Notes under the pieces: model-generated | What the model was told of the DNA's origin: nothing | The model's input: the letters and a program-made list of their open reading frames with translations, nothing else | Database searches by the model: none | Position numbers and translations under genes: made by a program | Part shown: piece by piece, positions 44,530 through 55,943 of the stretch | Layout of the letters: each line of letters starts with the position of its first letter | Numbering within the stretch: position 1 is the stretch's first letter | Source of the DNA: Neoscytalidium dimidiatum | Taxonomy: Eukaryota; Ascomycota; Dothideomycetes; Botryosphaeriales; Botryosphaeriaceae | Assembly (NCBI GenBank): GCA_037367355.1 | Contig: CM074697.1 | Span: 4,216,001-4,280,000, forward strand | Direction of reading: 5' to 3' | Length of the DNA: 64,000 nt

Positions 44530-46849
44530 TAAAAAGAGACGACTTATTTAGATTTTTTATACTAGTAGCGGTTAAAATAATTATTAAAGTAACTAAAATC
44601 TTTAATTAACCGCGTATAAGCTAACGGAGGCCTTAGTAGATACGTTTTAATATTTTAAAATACGTTTCTTAACGCGTAAAAAAAGATAGTCTATTTAGAT
44701 TCTTTATACTAGTAGCGGTTAGAACGATTATTTTAGTAGCTAGAATTTTTAGCGGGCTCTAAAGTTAATAACGGGGGCCTTAATAAATATATTTTAATAG
44801 TCTAAAATACGTCTCTTAACGCGTAGAGAAAAGTAGTCTATTTAGATTCTTTATATTAGTAATAGTTAGAACGACTATTTTAGTAGTCTAAATCTTTAAC
44901 GGGCTTTAAATTTAATAACGGGGGCCCTAATAACTATATTTTAATATTCTAAAATACGTTTTTAAACGCGTAGAGAAAGATAGCCTATTTAGATTCTTTA
45001 TATTAGTAGTAGTAAAAATAGCTATTTTAGTAGTTAGAATCTTTAACGGGCCCTAAAGTCTATAACGAGGGCCCTAATAAATATATTTAAAGATTCTAAA
45101 ATACGTTTCTAAACGTATAGAAAAAAGTAGCCTATTTAGATTTTTTATACTAGTAGTAGTAGAAACGACTATTTTAATAGCTAGAATCTTTAGCGGGCCC
45201 TAAAGTCTATAACGAGGGCCCTAATAAATACGTTTTAATAGTCTAAAATACGTTTCTAAACGTATAGAAAAAAGTAGCCTATTTAGATTTTTTATACTAG
45301 TAGTAGTAGAAACGGCTATTTTAGTAGCTAGAATCTTTAGCGGGCCCTAAAGTCTATAACGGGGGCCCTAATAAATACGTTAAAATATTTTAAAATACGT
45401 TTTTAAACGCGTAGAAAAAGATAGTCTATTTAGATTCTTTATACTAGTAGCGGTTAGAACGAGTATTTTAGTAGCTAGAATCTTTAGCGGGCCTTAAACT
45501 CGACGGCGGGGGCTCTAATAACTACGTTTTAATAGTTTAAAATACGTTTTTAAATATATAGAAAAAGATAGCCTATTTAGATTTTTTATACTAGTAGTAG
45601 TAAAAACGACTATTTTAGTAGCTAGAAACTTTAGCGGGCCCTAAAGTCGGCGACGGGGGCCCTAATAACTATATTTAGATAGTCTAAAACGCGTCTCTTA
45701 ATATATAAAAAAAGATAGCTTATTTAGATTTTTTATATTAGTAGTAGTTAGAGCGGCTATTTTAGGAGTTAGAATCTTTAGCGGGCTCTAAACTTAGTAA
45801 CGGGGGTCCTAATAACTACGTTTAGATAGTCTAAAACGCGTCTCTAAATATATAGAAAAAGATGGCCTATTTAGATTTTTTATACTAGTAGTAGTTAGAG
45901 CGACTATTTTAGTAGCTAGAATCTTTAGCGGGCCCTAAAGTCGATAACGAGGGCCCTAATAAATACGTTTTAATAGTCTAAAATACGTTACTAAACGCGT
46001 AGAAAAAGATAGCCTATTTAGATTTTTTATACTAGTGGCGGTTAGAACGGCTATTTTAGTGGCTAGAATCTTTAACGGGCCCTAAAGTCGATAACGAGGG
46101 CCCTAATAACTACGTTTAAATAGTCTAAAATACGTTTTTTAACGCGTAAAAAAGAATAGCCTATTTAGATTTTTTATATTAATAATAGTAGAAACGACTA
46201 TTTTAGTAGTTAGAATCTTTAACGGGCTCTAAAGTCTATAACTAGGGCCTTAATAAATATATTTAGATATTCTAAAATACGTTTCTTAAGACGTAGAAAA
46301 AGATAGCCTATTTAGATTCTTTATATTAGTAGTAATAGAAACGGCTATTTTAGTAGTTAAAATCTTTAACGGGTCTTAAAGTCTATAACGAGGGCTCTAA
46401 TAAATACGTTTAAAGATTCTAAAATACGTTTCTAAATACGAAAAAAGAGATAGTCTATTAAGATTTCTTATATTAGTAGCGATAGAAACGACTATTTTAA
46501 TAGCTAGAATTTTTAGCGGACTCTAAACTCGATAATAGGGGCTCTAATAAATACGTTTAGATAGTCTAAAACGCGTCTCTTAACGCGTAGAAAAAAGTAG
46601 CCTATTAGAATTTTTTATATTAGTAGTCGTTAGAGCGGCTATTTTAGTAGTCTAAATCTTTAGCGGGCCCTAAAGTTAGTAATGGGGGCCTTAATAACTA
46701 CGTTTAAATAGTCTAAAATACGTTTTTTAATACGTAAAATAAAATAGCCTATTTAAATTTCTTATATTAGTAGCGATAAAAACGACTATTTTAGTAACTA
46801 AAATTTTTAGCGGGCTCTAAACTCGATAACGGGGGTCCTAATAACTATC
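44530..46849. repeat. Subtelomeric ~146-bp repeat, block D (about 16 copies) up to the telomere repeat
   Basis: This is the same unit as blocks A-C, with more divergence at the left end. The final unit is cut inside CTAATAACTA and joined directly to TTAGGG repeats. Units include two CCCTAA-type hexamers in the orientation opposite to the terminal array. Confidence 0.92.
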
Positions 46850-46987
46850 TTAGGGTTAGGGTTAGGGTTAGGGTTAGGGTTAGGGTTAGGGTTAGGGTTA
46901 GGGTTAGGGTTAGGGTTAGGGTTAGGGTTAGGGTTAGGGTTAGGGTTAGGGTTAGGGTTAGGGTTAGGGTTAGGGTTTAGGTTAGGG
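46850..46987 (+). repeat. Telomeric (TTAGGG)n tract, 138 bp, interstitial in this window
   Basis: Twenty-one perfect TTAGGG copies are followed by one TTTAGG variant and a last TTAGGG. The G-strand runs 5' to 3' rightward, as at the right end of a chromosome whose subtelomere is the sequence to the left. Single-copy DNA (CAAGAGCC...) starts immediately after. It is a fused or interstitial telomere, or an assembly join. Confidence 0.97.
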
Positions 46988-47194
46988 CAAGAGCCAGCAC
47001 ACTTCGTCTGCCTGCATCCCTTCCTCCTTCAGAGACGCCTTCCGAGATTTTTGGAAAAATCGGATGCCTCAGGAAGTTCGATAAAGCTCCCCACAGAGGT
47101 TTAAGGTCTTTTCTGCGTACGAATCATCATCGCCATCATCGTCAAGTTTTCCTGTAGCGGGCTTTCAATTACCCGAGCTATTGCCTCACTTACG

Positions 47195-48870
47195 ATGAAC
47201 AAAGTCGTCGTTTCGCGGCCGATGGACAGAGATTACAAGGTGAATTAATCTCAGCTTGATCTCATCTGAATCTAACGCTGTTCAGAGTTCCATCGACATC
47301 CTCAACAGCCGACGCCGTTCGAAGAGGCTAGTATAGAGCCGGAGGTAGTCTACTGGCTTCACCGCATTCCTGATGCGAAAGGAAAACCAGATCTGAAGGG
47401 TACTCAAGCATAGTGGGAATGAAACAATGGCTTCACCGGATAGGCCATTCGGTATGCCTCGCTGAGCAACCTTTCGGGCTCTACTGACGAAAAAAAGCCT
47501 GCCAAGATCGATAAGCTCAACATCGTCCATGTTTCGGGTACTAAAGGCAAAGGAAGTACATGTGCATTCGTTGAGTCCTTCCTCAGAGCTTTCGGGAAAA
47601 GGACCGGCTTCCCACGGAAGACAGGTCTATATACCTCGCCACATCTCATCTACCCCGAGGAGAGGATTCGTCTTGATTTCCAACCCATCTCCAGAGATCT
47701 TTTCGCACGATATTTCTTCGAAGTGTGGGATGTCTTGTCCGATGATGATAGCAATTCTCGGACATTGCCCCGTTATCTTCAGCTCGTTGCTCTATTGTCA
47801 TTTCATGCCTTCATCAGAGAAGGTGTAGAAGCGGCCATCATTGAGACTCATCATGGAGGGGAATATGATGCCACGAACATGATCGAGCATCCTGTCGCAA
47901 CTGTCATCACTTCGCTTGGGATGGATCATGTCGAGCAGTTGGGGTCAACCATCGAAAATATTGCTTGGCACAAAGCAGGAATCTTGAAGCGCGGATCCCA
48001 TGCACTTTCATCCCCTCAAGAGGCCTCCGCTGCTGAGATCCTTCGGAGCCGCGCATCTGAGAAAGGCGTGAACGCCCATTTCGTCGAGAATGACCCGTCT
48101 CTCCCAGAAGATGCACTGCAGTTGAAACCGGATGTCCAGCGTATGAACTGTTCCGTTGCACTTGCTGCAGTTCGCTGCTTTCTCGAAGAAAAAGGCCCGA
48201 AAGACGCGATGCCATTATCCTTCTCGGATATCTTACAGGGCATAGGCCAGTTCTCTTGGCCAGGACGGTTTCAACTTCTTGTTGAAGGGCCGTTCAACTG
48301 GTTCTTGGACGGTGCGCACAATGAGATGAGCATTAGCAAGGCTGCCGAGTGGTTTATTGAGAGCTCGGGGGGACAAAGGTGCTTAGTATTCGAGGCCATA
48401 CGCTACTGTTCGTCACTGACATATGTAGGGCACCTGCCGCACGGATCCTAATCTTTAGTCAACTTTCGGAGCAGAGGGATGCGGCAATCGTGCTCGAACG
48501 ATTAGCAACTGCCTTAGGCGCTGTCCACATCCACCATGTCATTTTCACCCTGTACGATCCAAAGCAGGATTTCGATTCTCCAACAGGTGAATACAAACCT
48601 CATTTCTGCTGCTTTATCTGCTGACTGCGATGTAGCTACGGTTGTAAGACTAGAGAACATATCGCAAAGAGAATTTGGTGAGATATGGGAGAGGTTTTAC
48701 CAAAATTCTTGTATTCTACACGAGCCAAACATCCAGGAAGCTTTGGACTCTGCGAGGAAAATAGGAACAGAAGCTGGAGGCATGCATACACTTATTACAG
48801 GTAGTCAGCATCTGGTTGGTGGGGCACTCTTTCACTTGAACTGTAACCCACCTGTTCAGGAATCCGCCTA
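47195..48870 (+). CDS. Folylpolyglutamate synthase-like Mur ligase (divergent paralog)
   Basis: FPGS adds glutamates to folates using ATP. Seen here: VSGTKGKGSTCAFVESFLRA (P-loop, about 47,530-47,590), TGLYTSPHLIYPEERIR, SLGMDHVEQLGSTIENIAWH KAGILK, FSWPGRFQLL, WFLDGAHNEMS and LIFSQLSEQRDAAIVLERLA. Introns at 48,379-48,428 (50 bp) and 48,587-48,635 (49 bp) join frames cleanly; the stop is at 48,868-48,870. The start MNKVVVSRPMDRDYK at 47,195 with a 46-bp intron is plausible, and an intron at 47,452-47,497 joins WLHRIGHS to PAKIDKLNIVHV. Between 47,286 and 47,420 no splice pattern I tried keeps the expected LN...WLHRI block in frame, so a frameshift or decay is possible. The normally conserved GIGG before YDATN is HHGG here (ETHHGGEYDATN), suggesting a non-housekeeping paralog. 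It starts about 210 bp from the telomere tract. Confidence 0.75.
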
Positions 48871-49690
48871 GTCTCTACTTCTCTACAATCTAGAGATTTT
48901 AAGCAACGAAGTGCTGACCCCACTAATGGGCCATCAACCTTTTTTTCTCCTTTTTTTATTCATATGGAGTACAAACAGTAAGTCGCCTCTCGATTAATAA
49001 AAAGCGCAAGTTTCAAATTTGAGAAGAAAAAAAAAACAAGTAAAAAGTTGATGAGAAAGAAGTAGAAGAGAGAAGAAGAACGAAGCGGAGCGGCTCTTAT
49101 AGAGGGCGGGTAATGTGAGTTTAGCGTTTGACCGGAACGAGTAGCGCAGTTAAATCCGAAGAGGATTTCCCGTCAACGACTTTGTAAAGAAAAACTGGGT
49201 AGATTGGTCTCCACTTAAGAATTGCTCTAGTCTATTTACCGCACGCTTTCGACTTCAAACACCATTACTCTTTGTCTCTCGCTTGAGTTGTAGCTCGCAG
49301 ATAGGGTTGTCCCTAGATTACGCCAAGCCGTCTGGATCAGAATTGTTTCCTCTCGTGTTGTGTGGCAATATCATCAAACCAAATGAAAACCAAACCAACC
49401 AAATAAATTTGATATTTGAAAGAGAAAAAAAAAGGAAACGTTTCAATTTATGTTGGCTTGATTCTCCTCAATACTCCGGCAGGTGATGATTGAACTCAAT
49501 GGATTGCTCCTTCTAAGGGTCTACACGATGAGCTACGTTTTATGAGGAACAGGCTACGCTAAACCACTTCTGAATTTCCCAATTAGGCTAACCACTTGGC
49601 GGTGCTGAGAGTCTTGAAACAGGTGAGCCCCTCTAGATTTGTTGGCATCATATCATATGTGATTGAGTTTATCGTAGCTGGCGGATCCTT
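48871..49690. other. Intergenic, no gene seen
   Basis: Composition is normal, with poly-A/poly-T runs near 48,950 and 49,025. Short open frames have no recognisable motifs. Confidence 0.5.
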
Positions 49691-50001
49691 GAGCCTTTGC
49701 CGCATGGAGGGTGTTTGAAGATGTAACCCCGGAATCCTTCCATAAAAAGGCAACGATGAAGCAACGATCGCAGACCTCTACCAAAAGGGTACCTTTCCGA
49801 CGCTTGACGAAGTTTTGGGGGGTAGGATTGTCTGGAAATGCTGGAGCGGTCAGTACGATTCCGTGGAAGAGGTCGGCCGAGACCTTTACGATCTCGAGCA
49901 AACGCGTTGAAATGTTCAAGCCGCACAACTTGGTGTTATCGCATGGTGCAGTGCTGAGAACAATCAGCGGGATGGTGGATAAGATGCCGGAGCAATACTG
50001 A
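49691..50001 (+). pseudogene. Possible decayed gene fragment, unknown
   Basis: At about 49,755-49,910 one plus frame reads DEATIADLYQKGTFPTLDEV, then GGRIVWKCW, then SVEEVGRDLYDLEQT before a stop. This looks more like a real enzyme segment than chance DNA. Upstream it is closed by a TAA; downstream another frame continues as KPHNLVLSHGAVLRTISGM to 50,001. I cannot name the family. Confidence 0.3.
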
Positions 50002-50198
50002 TAAGAGCTTTGCTATTTGGACCCGAATTATTAGGAGAGATCCTGTTTGTAGTCAAAGCATTCGGTAAATAGACTAATAGACTATATAGAATATTGTAAA
50101 AATAAGGTTTAGCGTGGTGTGCCGGTTTGTGTAAATAGCCTTATCCTCATGAATCCTCAGAGGACCAATCCATTGAGTTTCAACAGAGGCGCCCTCTC

Positions 50199-50809
50199 TC
50201 ATTTTCTCCCCTTACGTTTTCTACCTCTGCAGTGTTCCTTTCCCCGAGAACCAAGATATTTGTTGTGTATCTCTCGAAGCAACCATTTCAAAAGGGAACC
50301 TGCGTATGCCTCCTCTTTTGGAAAGTATCTTTTTCTGACGATAGTGTACTCCCTCAGTTCGCCTTCAGTCTCAAACATTCGCAGCGGAAGACCAGTACGA
50401 TGGCTGTCAACAAGGTCCATCAAGTTGACGTGTTTGCCAGTGACAATCTACAAAAGAACGTGAGCATCCAAAGATAGTATGCTGCATGGGTTCAACAGAC
50501 CTTGCGTCGCTCTTCAATACTGTCTGGTAAGGAATTGACGCCTAGCTGAGAACAAATCTTTCCCCATGCGTCATTGTCATCGAAGTCCTTGCCGAAAATC
50601 GAATGGAAAGACTCTGTGGCAGCGATACCGTATTCAGCTCGGGCATCTCTCCACTCTTTTGGGCGTCGCCCCGTCTCATCTTTTTTCCAGCCATATTTGT
50701 GGCATAATTGCTTGAACTGGTTGCTGGAAGGCTTGGTCCGATCATACTTGAAGGCTGGATATTGATGGAAAAACTTGTCAATGAAATCTTTCAAAGGCTT
50801 CGTGGCCAT
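50199..50809 (-). CDS. Conserved fungal protein of unknown function
   Basis: Two exons on the minus strand, 50,501-50,809 and 50,199-50,447, with a 53-bp GT-AG intron (donor GTCTGT, acceptor TTTGTAG), give 185 residues. MATKPLKDFIDKFFHQYPAF starts the protein. FFxxYPxFxYD, an LC...GW spacing and FGKDFDDNDAWGKICSQLGV, then VNLMDLVDSHRTG and YFPKEEAYAGSLLKWLLREI, follow the pattern of a small protein that I know as widespread in Ascomycota and Basidiomycota without assigned function. There is no signal peptide or membrane segment. The C-terminus is very basic (GKEHCRGRKRKGRK), perhaps for the nucleus or nucleic acid. The frame is intact and codon use ordinary. Confidence 0.8.
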
Positions 50810-52740
50810 TGCTGTGATGACCCTCCAGTAATGAACAGGAGTAAGATGTTTTGCATGGTCTCTGAGCAGGAAGTCCCTTTACTTAATAGCAGTAACCCAC
50901 TCCTCCAGAATGACAATGAATCCATTGTCCGCTACCGCAGTGCTTTGTTTCACAACCGCAGGACTGTATTCGAGGTGCACAGAAATGAGCCACGAATGCT
51001 GCGTTGCATATGATCTGTCATTCCAAATGGCCGGTCCCTTTCATTGCAGCTTTGTTGGGGATTTTTCTTACAAGGCCGCGGAGCATACCGTCATGTATGA
51101 AAGTCCAACATATGTGCAAAGGAGAAGAGAAATTGTAGGCTCAATATCTTGAACCTTTCCGTGTGAATTTCGAAAACATGACTACAGGACGGAAATGTAA
51201 GATACCATTTTACTGAGTGCGCCTCTGCATGATTGGTTGTGCCCTGGTTGGTCTGGAGCTGATCGCCGTTGTACCTCCTGCACCCCAGCCGCTGGAGCTT
51301 GACCGAACGGTCTTCCCGCATCATCCTGAGGCAGAAACGTTGTACAAACCCCGCATCCAATCGAAACAAGCTCTGTCAATCTTTGAAAAGACGTTTGCTC
51401 AATGTGATAAGTAAGATGCCATTCATCCCCGCGAGCAGTGATGAGGGGAACTTGGCATCACTTTGTGAATCTCCAAGAGCCGGACAGCTGTCGAGGTGGA
51501 GGAGGAACCAATAGCAATGTCTGGAAGATCCTCACCAATCAAGCGTGCATTGATGAAAATCGGTTGCATTCCGTGCATTTATCCTTAACTTTCGGGGGGC
51601 TTGTACGTAGCTGGAGAGATTTGTTTGCTGGGGTCAGCAATCCTCCAACGTCGTCTACGCCTATGCACTCACGCTCGTTCTAGACCTAAAACAGAAGCAA
51701 GATCCTACGATAATGTATCATGAAGTTTGTCAAAAAAATTTCCGAGCGCTCCGGACCAGTTGCAGGTAGCTGCTTTGCCTCCCATCCAGGAAGCAGAGCA
51801 CGGCGATGAATCCGTAAAATGGGGGAGACGTAGTACAGACGCGAGATGCCAGCGACGTCTCGTTAATACGCAAGGAGCTTTTGGAGAATTTTTTTGGGCC
51901 AAGCTGCGATGGCTCTTTTTCTTTTCCCTTCCTTTTTGGCCTCCTGACTCTCGAGAAGCGCGCAAATACCCAGCAGGGACCAAAACAACGGCCTTTGTCG
52001 ACTTCAAATCAAACACAGCTCTCTAAGCTGCGGTGATATTGTCATCTTGTGGCGGACTTGCATGTTAAGCGTTCTGGAGAGAACGTTTCTTGATTGTCTT
52101 GAATGCGTGGCGCGAGAATCATGCGTTTGTACTTTTGTAACAGACTGCTTGAAGTCGTCAGCAAACACTGCTCTACAGATTGCATATATAACGATAGATA
52201 ATTTATTTGGAACGTCTAGGTGGATGTATTCTTCCAAGGCGAAGAAGAAAGGAAAAAGAGACACAGTTGGGTGGGCCGGGCACGACTTGAGTGATCTTCT
52301 CCCACCTGCATTTGGTTCTCGAAGTCACCACGAACTGACATCCATGGATGAAATACAAACAGATGACGGATCGACTCTTGCTTCCGTCAGTATCCATCAT
52401 CTTCACCAAAAGCGCCCTGGAAAGCCATAAGAACTCGTCAGAACGCCCTGCACGCAACAGTTCTCTCCCTCATCCAAACTCACCACCTAACACCCGGAAA
52501 CAACCACCCACCTTACGGCCGTTGAACTCCCCTTCCCCCACTTACGCGAAAGCCCATCCCAATATGTCCATCATTATAACCACGCCAGCTCACCATCCCA
52601 CCCCCTTTTTCCATCTGTCCCCCAAATCGTCCTCAGCTAAGCGAAACGAACGGCAAAACAAGCGAGAGCGCCGATCCAAATCGGAACGCACCCGCAAACG
52701 AAAACAGAACAGACGCGGCTCCATCCGTCTATAAAGAAGG
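50810..52740. other. Region without a confident gene
   Basis: Several open frames of 65-130 codons overlap on both strands, but none shows motifs or convincing splice structure. Composition is normal. It may hold the promoter of the small conserved gene and decayed sequence. Confidence 0.4.
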
Positions 52741-55700
52741 AAGCGCTATAGCGATGTTCCCTGCAGCACCGGCGTCTCATTTTGCTATGTATAGCATGAA
52801 CAAAAAAAAAGACCTGCCGCTGTGGGGAACGGGGGCGCCGACGTGAATTAGTATACCGTAAGCGAGCGGGCGCGCATCGCAGCCGAAAATAGCACCACGG
52901 CGCGGTAAGAAAAAGGAAGGGGAGGGTGGGACGATGCGCGATGTATCGATAGTGGCAGATCTTTTAGCGCCTCTTATTCTGCGTGGTGTTGTAGGTATTG
53001 TGGGATGCAAGGTTTATCGGACATTGCGATCTCTGGGACAGGCGAGAGTGTGGGTTAATTGGATAGAGTGGGTATTCGCATGCTGCTGGAAATGGGAGTC
53101 AAACCCGCGTCCACGGATGAGGGAGCAGCTGTCCGGTCAATACGTCGCTCGCTTGCGGCATGGGTTGCCTCTGCCTTTCCGTTCCTGGTGGACGGTTCCT
53201 CTTCGCGGGAAAGGCGGAGCGGAGCGGAGCCTGGCGGTTGTTGCCGGATATTGTTGTGGCGTTATGCGTGTGAAAGGATGGGTTGATGATTGAGTAAGGG
53301 AAAGAAGGCGAGGGAATGTTTAGGCAGTACGTGAGGCGCTCCTCCCTCCGCGTGGCTCCGGACGAGGCATGACGTCTGGTGACGTGAGCAGGTTGCTTCA
53401 GGCAGGCAAGAGGGACAAGGAAAAAAAAACGAAAGAGAGGCAGACAGAATACAAGAAAAGGCGCGCTGCTTTCGGCCAGAAGTCTATAGGTTCGGAAGCG
53501 CTATCGGGTACGGGCACAAGCAGAGGGCCTAAGGCACGGATTGCTGTGTAGATGCGCCGACCGAATCACCGAAAATTGATGACGCACGCGCGTACTCGCC
53601 GTGCTAGCTGTCATGGTATTGTTGGCCTGTTTCTTTTCTTTTTTTTTTTGCCGGACGACTTTGCGGCTCCTTGGTGTTGCAGGAATGCGCTGCCGGGTTC
53701 GTTCGTGATCTCTCGCCTACACACACGAGATCGACGAGTAAGGGGGATGGGGAGACGGAAAGAGGAGGGCAGGCGGGGACACCACGTTAGGCGAACACGA
53801 TGAACTCCCGCATCTTTCCCTCACCCCTTCGCCAACGGTCTTCGACACGATACGCGATTCATCGACGGTGGGCCGGCAGGTTCTCGAATCGAGGCGGGCA
53901 GGATTGATTATCTCCGCAACGACAGTAGAGCATGCAGGTGTGCTACAGGATCGACGGCTGTGTGGCGGAGGGGACGACGACGACTGACGACGACAAGACC
54001 CAAAATAATGCCGCGTTCGAATGGATGTGCTTAGGTACCCATCTAGGAAAGAGGAGTGCTCGATGCTCGAATCAGGGGGCGGGTCAAAAGAGCTGGTGGA
54101 TAGTGGGCGGTCAGCGCCGGAATCCCACTTATGCATATTACAGCGTATGCGCACGTCATCAGCATTGCCTTGAGGGAATTCTGCATTTCTCGGCATTATC
54201 AGTCGATTGTGCCAATTCTCCCTCGCGGAGGTGTCGCCAGTGCTCCCAGTTCCCCGGGGGCGGTGAGGAAGAAGGGGGCTGGAAAGCGTTGAAGTCGTCC
54301 CAATAAGATACGGAGAGGAGCTCCTACTACTCCTTCCAGTTAGGTGAGTGTGGTCGGTGCTTTCTTGTCAACGCTCTGCAACATGTACTGAGAGGGTAAA
54401 GCCGTAGCGTAGCGGTGATAGACAGAGCCGATGCTCGTCAACGAGCAGCAGCGTAGTAGCACACAGACCATCGATCTGGAGCGTCGCCCGCTCAGCCGCT
54501 CAGGGTTCAATCGACAGAAAGACAGGGTCTCTATACGCGGTCGTATGCAGCGTGTGTCAGTCAATGCTGCTTGCTCAAGTCAGGTAGCGGCAGAAGTGGC
54601 TGTCGACCCGCATGCATTGCATGCCCCACACAAAAGTGCCCACATGCTGTACACAGATCCACCGGCTTTGACCAGGGAGCATGCTGCACCACCGCAGGTG
54701 CCGCTGGGTTGATGACGAAAACCACCCGTCAGCAAACCAAAGGCACGGAGCGCACAAAGCAGCAAAAAGCACGGCAAAGCAAAGCAGCCGGCAAGCAAAT
54801 CATCAACGAAGCAAATGCAAGGCGTGCGCATCACGCAGAATCCAGACGAGAAGCCGACGACGGCTCCACAGCAGCACAGATGCAGTTGTGAGACACATGG
54901 CCAGAGACGGAGGGGGACAAGAAAGCACGTGCAGAGCACACTGACCCTCTCCCTCTCGCTCTGTTCCTCTTTGCTTGTGATGGTTCCCCGTGCACGCGTC
55001 CTCCGCCGCTCTGCTGCTTTGCGCAACTTTTGCATTGATAGCACAGACACTACGCAAGCAACGTCCCCGTCGAAGATGGAGAATCGACGCAGCGGCGTTC
55101 GATGGGTCCCACGATCCTCATCGCTGCCGCCGCCGCCGTCGCCGCCGCCTCCGCCCGCCCTCCCTCCCTCGAAATCCGAATCGAAGGCCAGAAGGAACAG
55201 CAAGCACCAGCCGGGCCAAGCCTGCGGTTACCAATCGGCAAGCGGCCCCGAACTTACTCAGTAGACCATGTCGCTGTCTCTCCGGTAACCCATGACTAAA
55301 GGGAGAGCAAAAGAGAGGGAGAGAGAGCGACGAACAGGCAAATCCGGGAACACAGACCACCTCTTCCAAACTCCGCAGCACTGGGACCCCGTTCTCTCGC
55401 CGAACGGCTGAACGGCGGCCGGCGGCGTACGGCGGACGGGCGCCCGACCACGACTGAGCGACGACCGGGGGGGGGTGTTGGGCAACCGAGAGTGAGCGAG
55501 CAAGAACAAGCAGCATAAGAGTTGAACACTGTGAGGCCAGCAGGACCATCGAGTAACCCTAGCCGCAACAGCGCAAGTGCTGGCGCGCGGGCGCGCGGAT
55601 CAACGACCAACAAAGATCATCACACTCGTCAGGCTTTTCCTTCGCATAGCCGTGGATGAACCCCGGTCCATGTCCGTCGGCCGGCCGGGGCCCTTGGGGC

Positions 55701-55917
55701 GCGCGCGCAAGCCGAAAGTCAACGATAGAAAAGAGGTGGTGGTGCTGAGTTTGGCGAGTGAGAGAACGGTACGAGAGAGCGGCGGCGGCGGCGGCGGGCG
55801 GCGTGCATGAAAGATCGGCGCCCTCGGCCGGGTTCCGCGCTGCAACCACCAACCGCGCTACTACCGAACATTGACGACCATCTTGCTCCGCTGGCTGGCT
55901 GCCTGCTTGCGCTGGTG

Positions 55918-55943
55918 GCCGCCGCCGCCGCCGCCGCCGCCGC
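55918..55943. repeat. GCC microsatellite
   Basis: About eight GCC triplets in a row in GC-rich intergenic DNA. Confidence 0.9.

Noticed and set aside
46850..46987. CRISPR-like or other spacer array
   Set aside because: It is a perfect hexamer telomere repeat without spacers, in a fungal genome.
51217..52430. Several plus-strand open frames of 65-127 codons
   Set aside because: No motifs, no consistent intron joins, and overlapping frames on the other strand are equally open.
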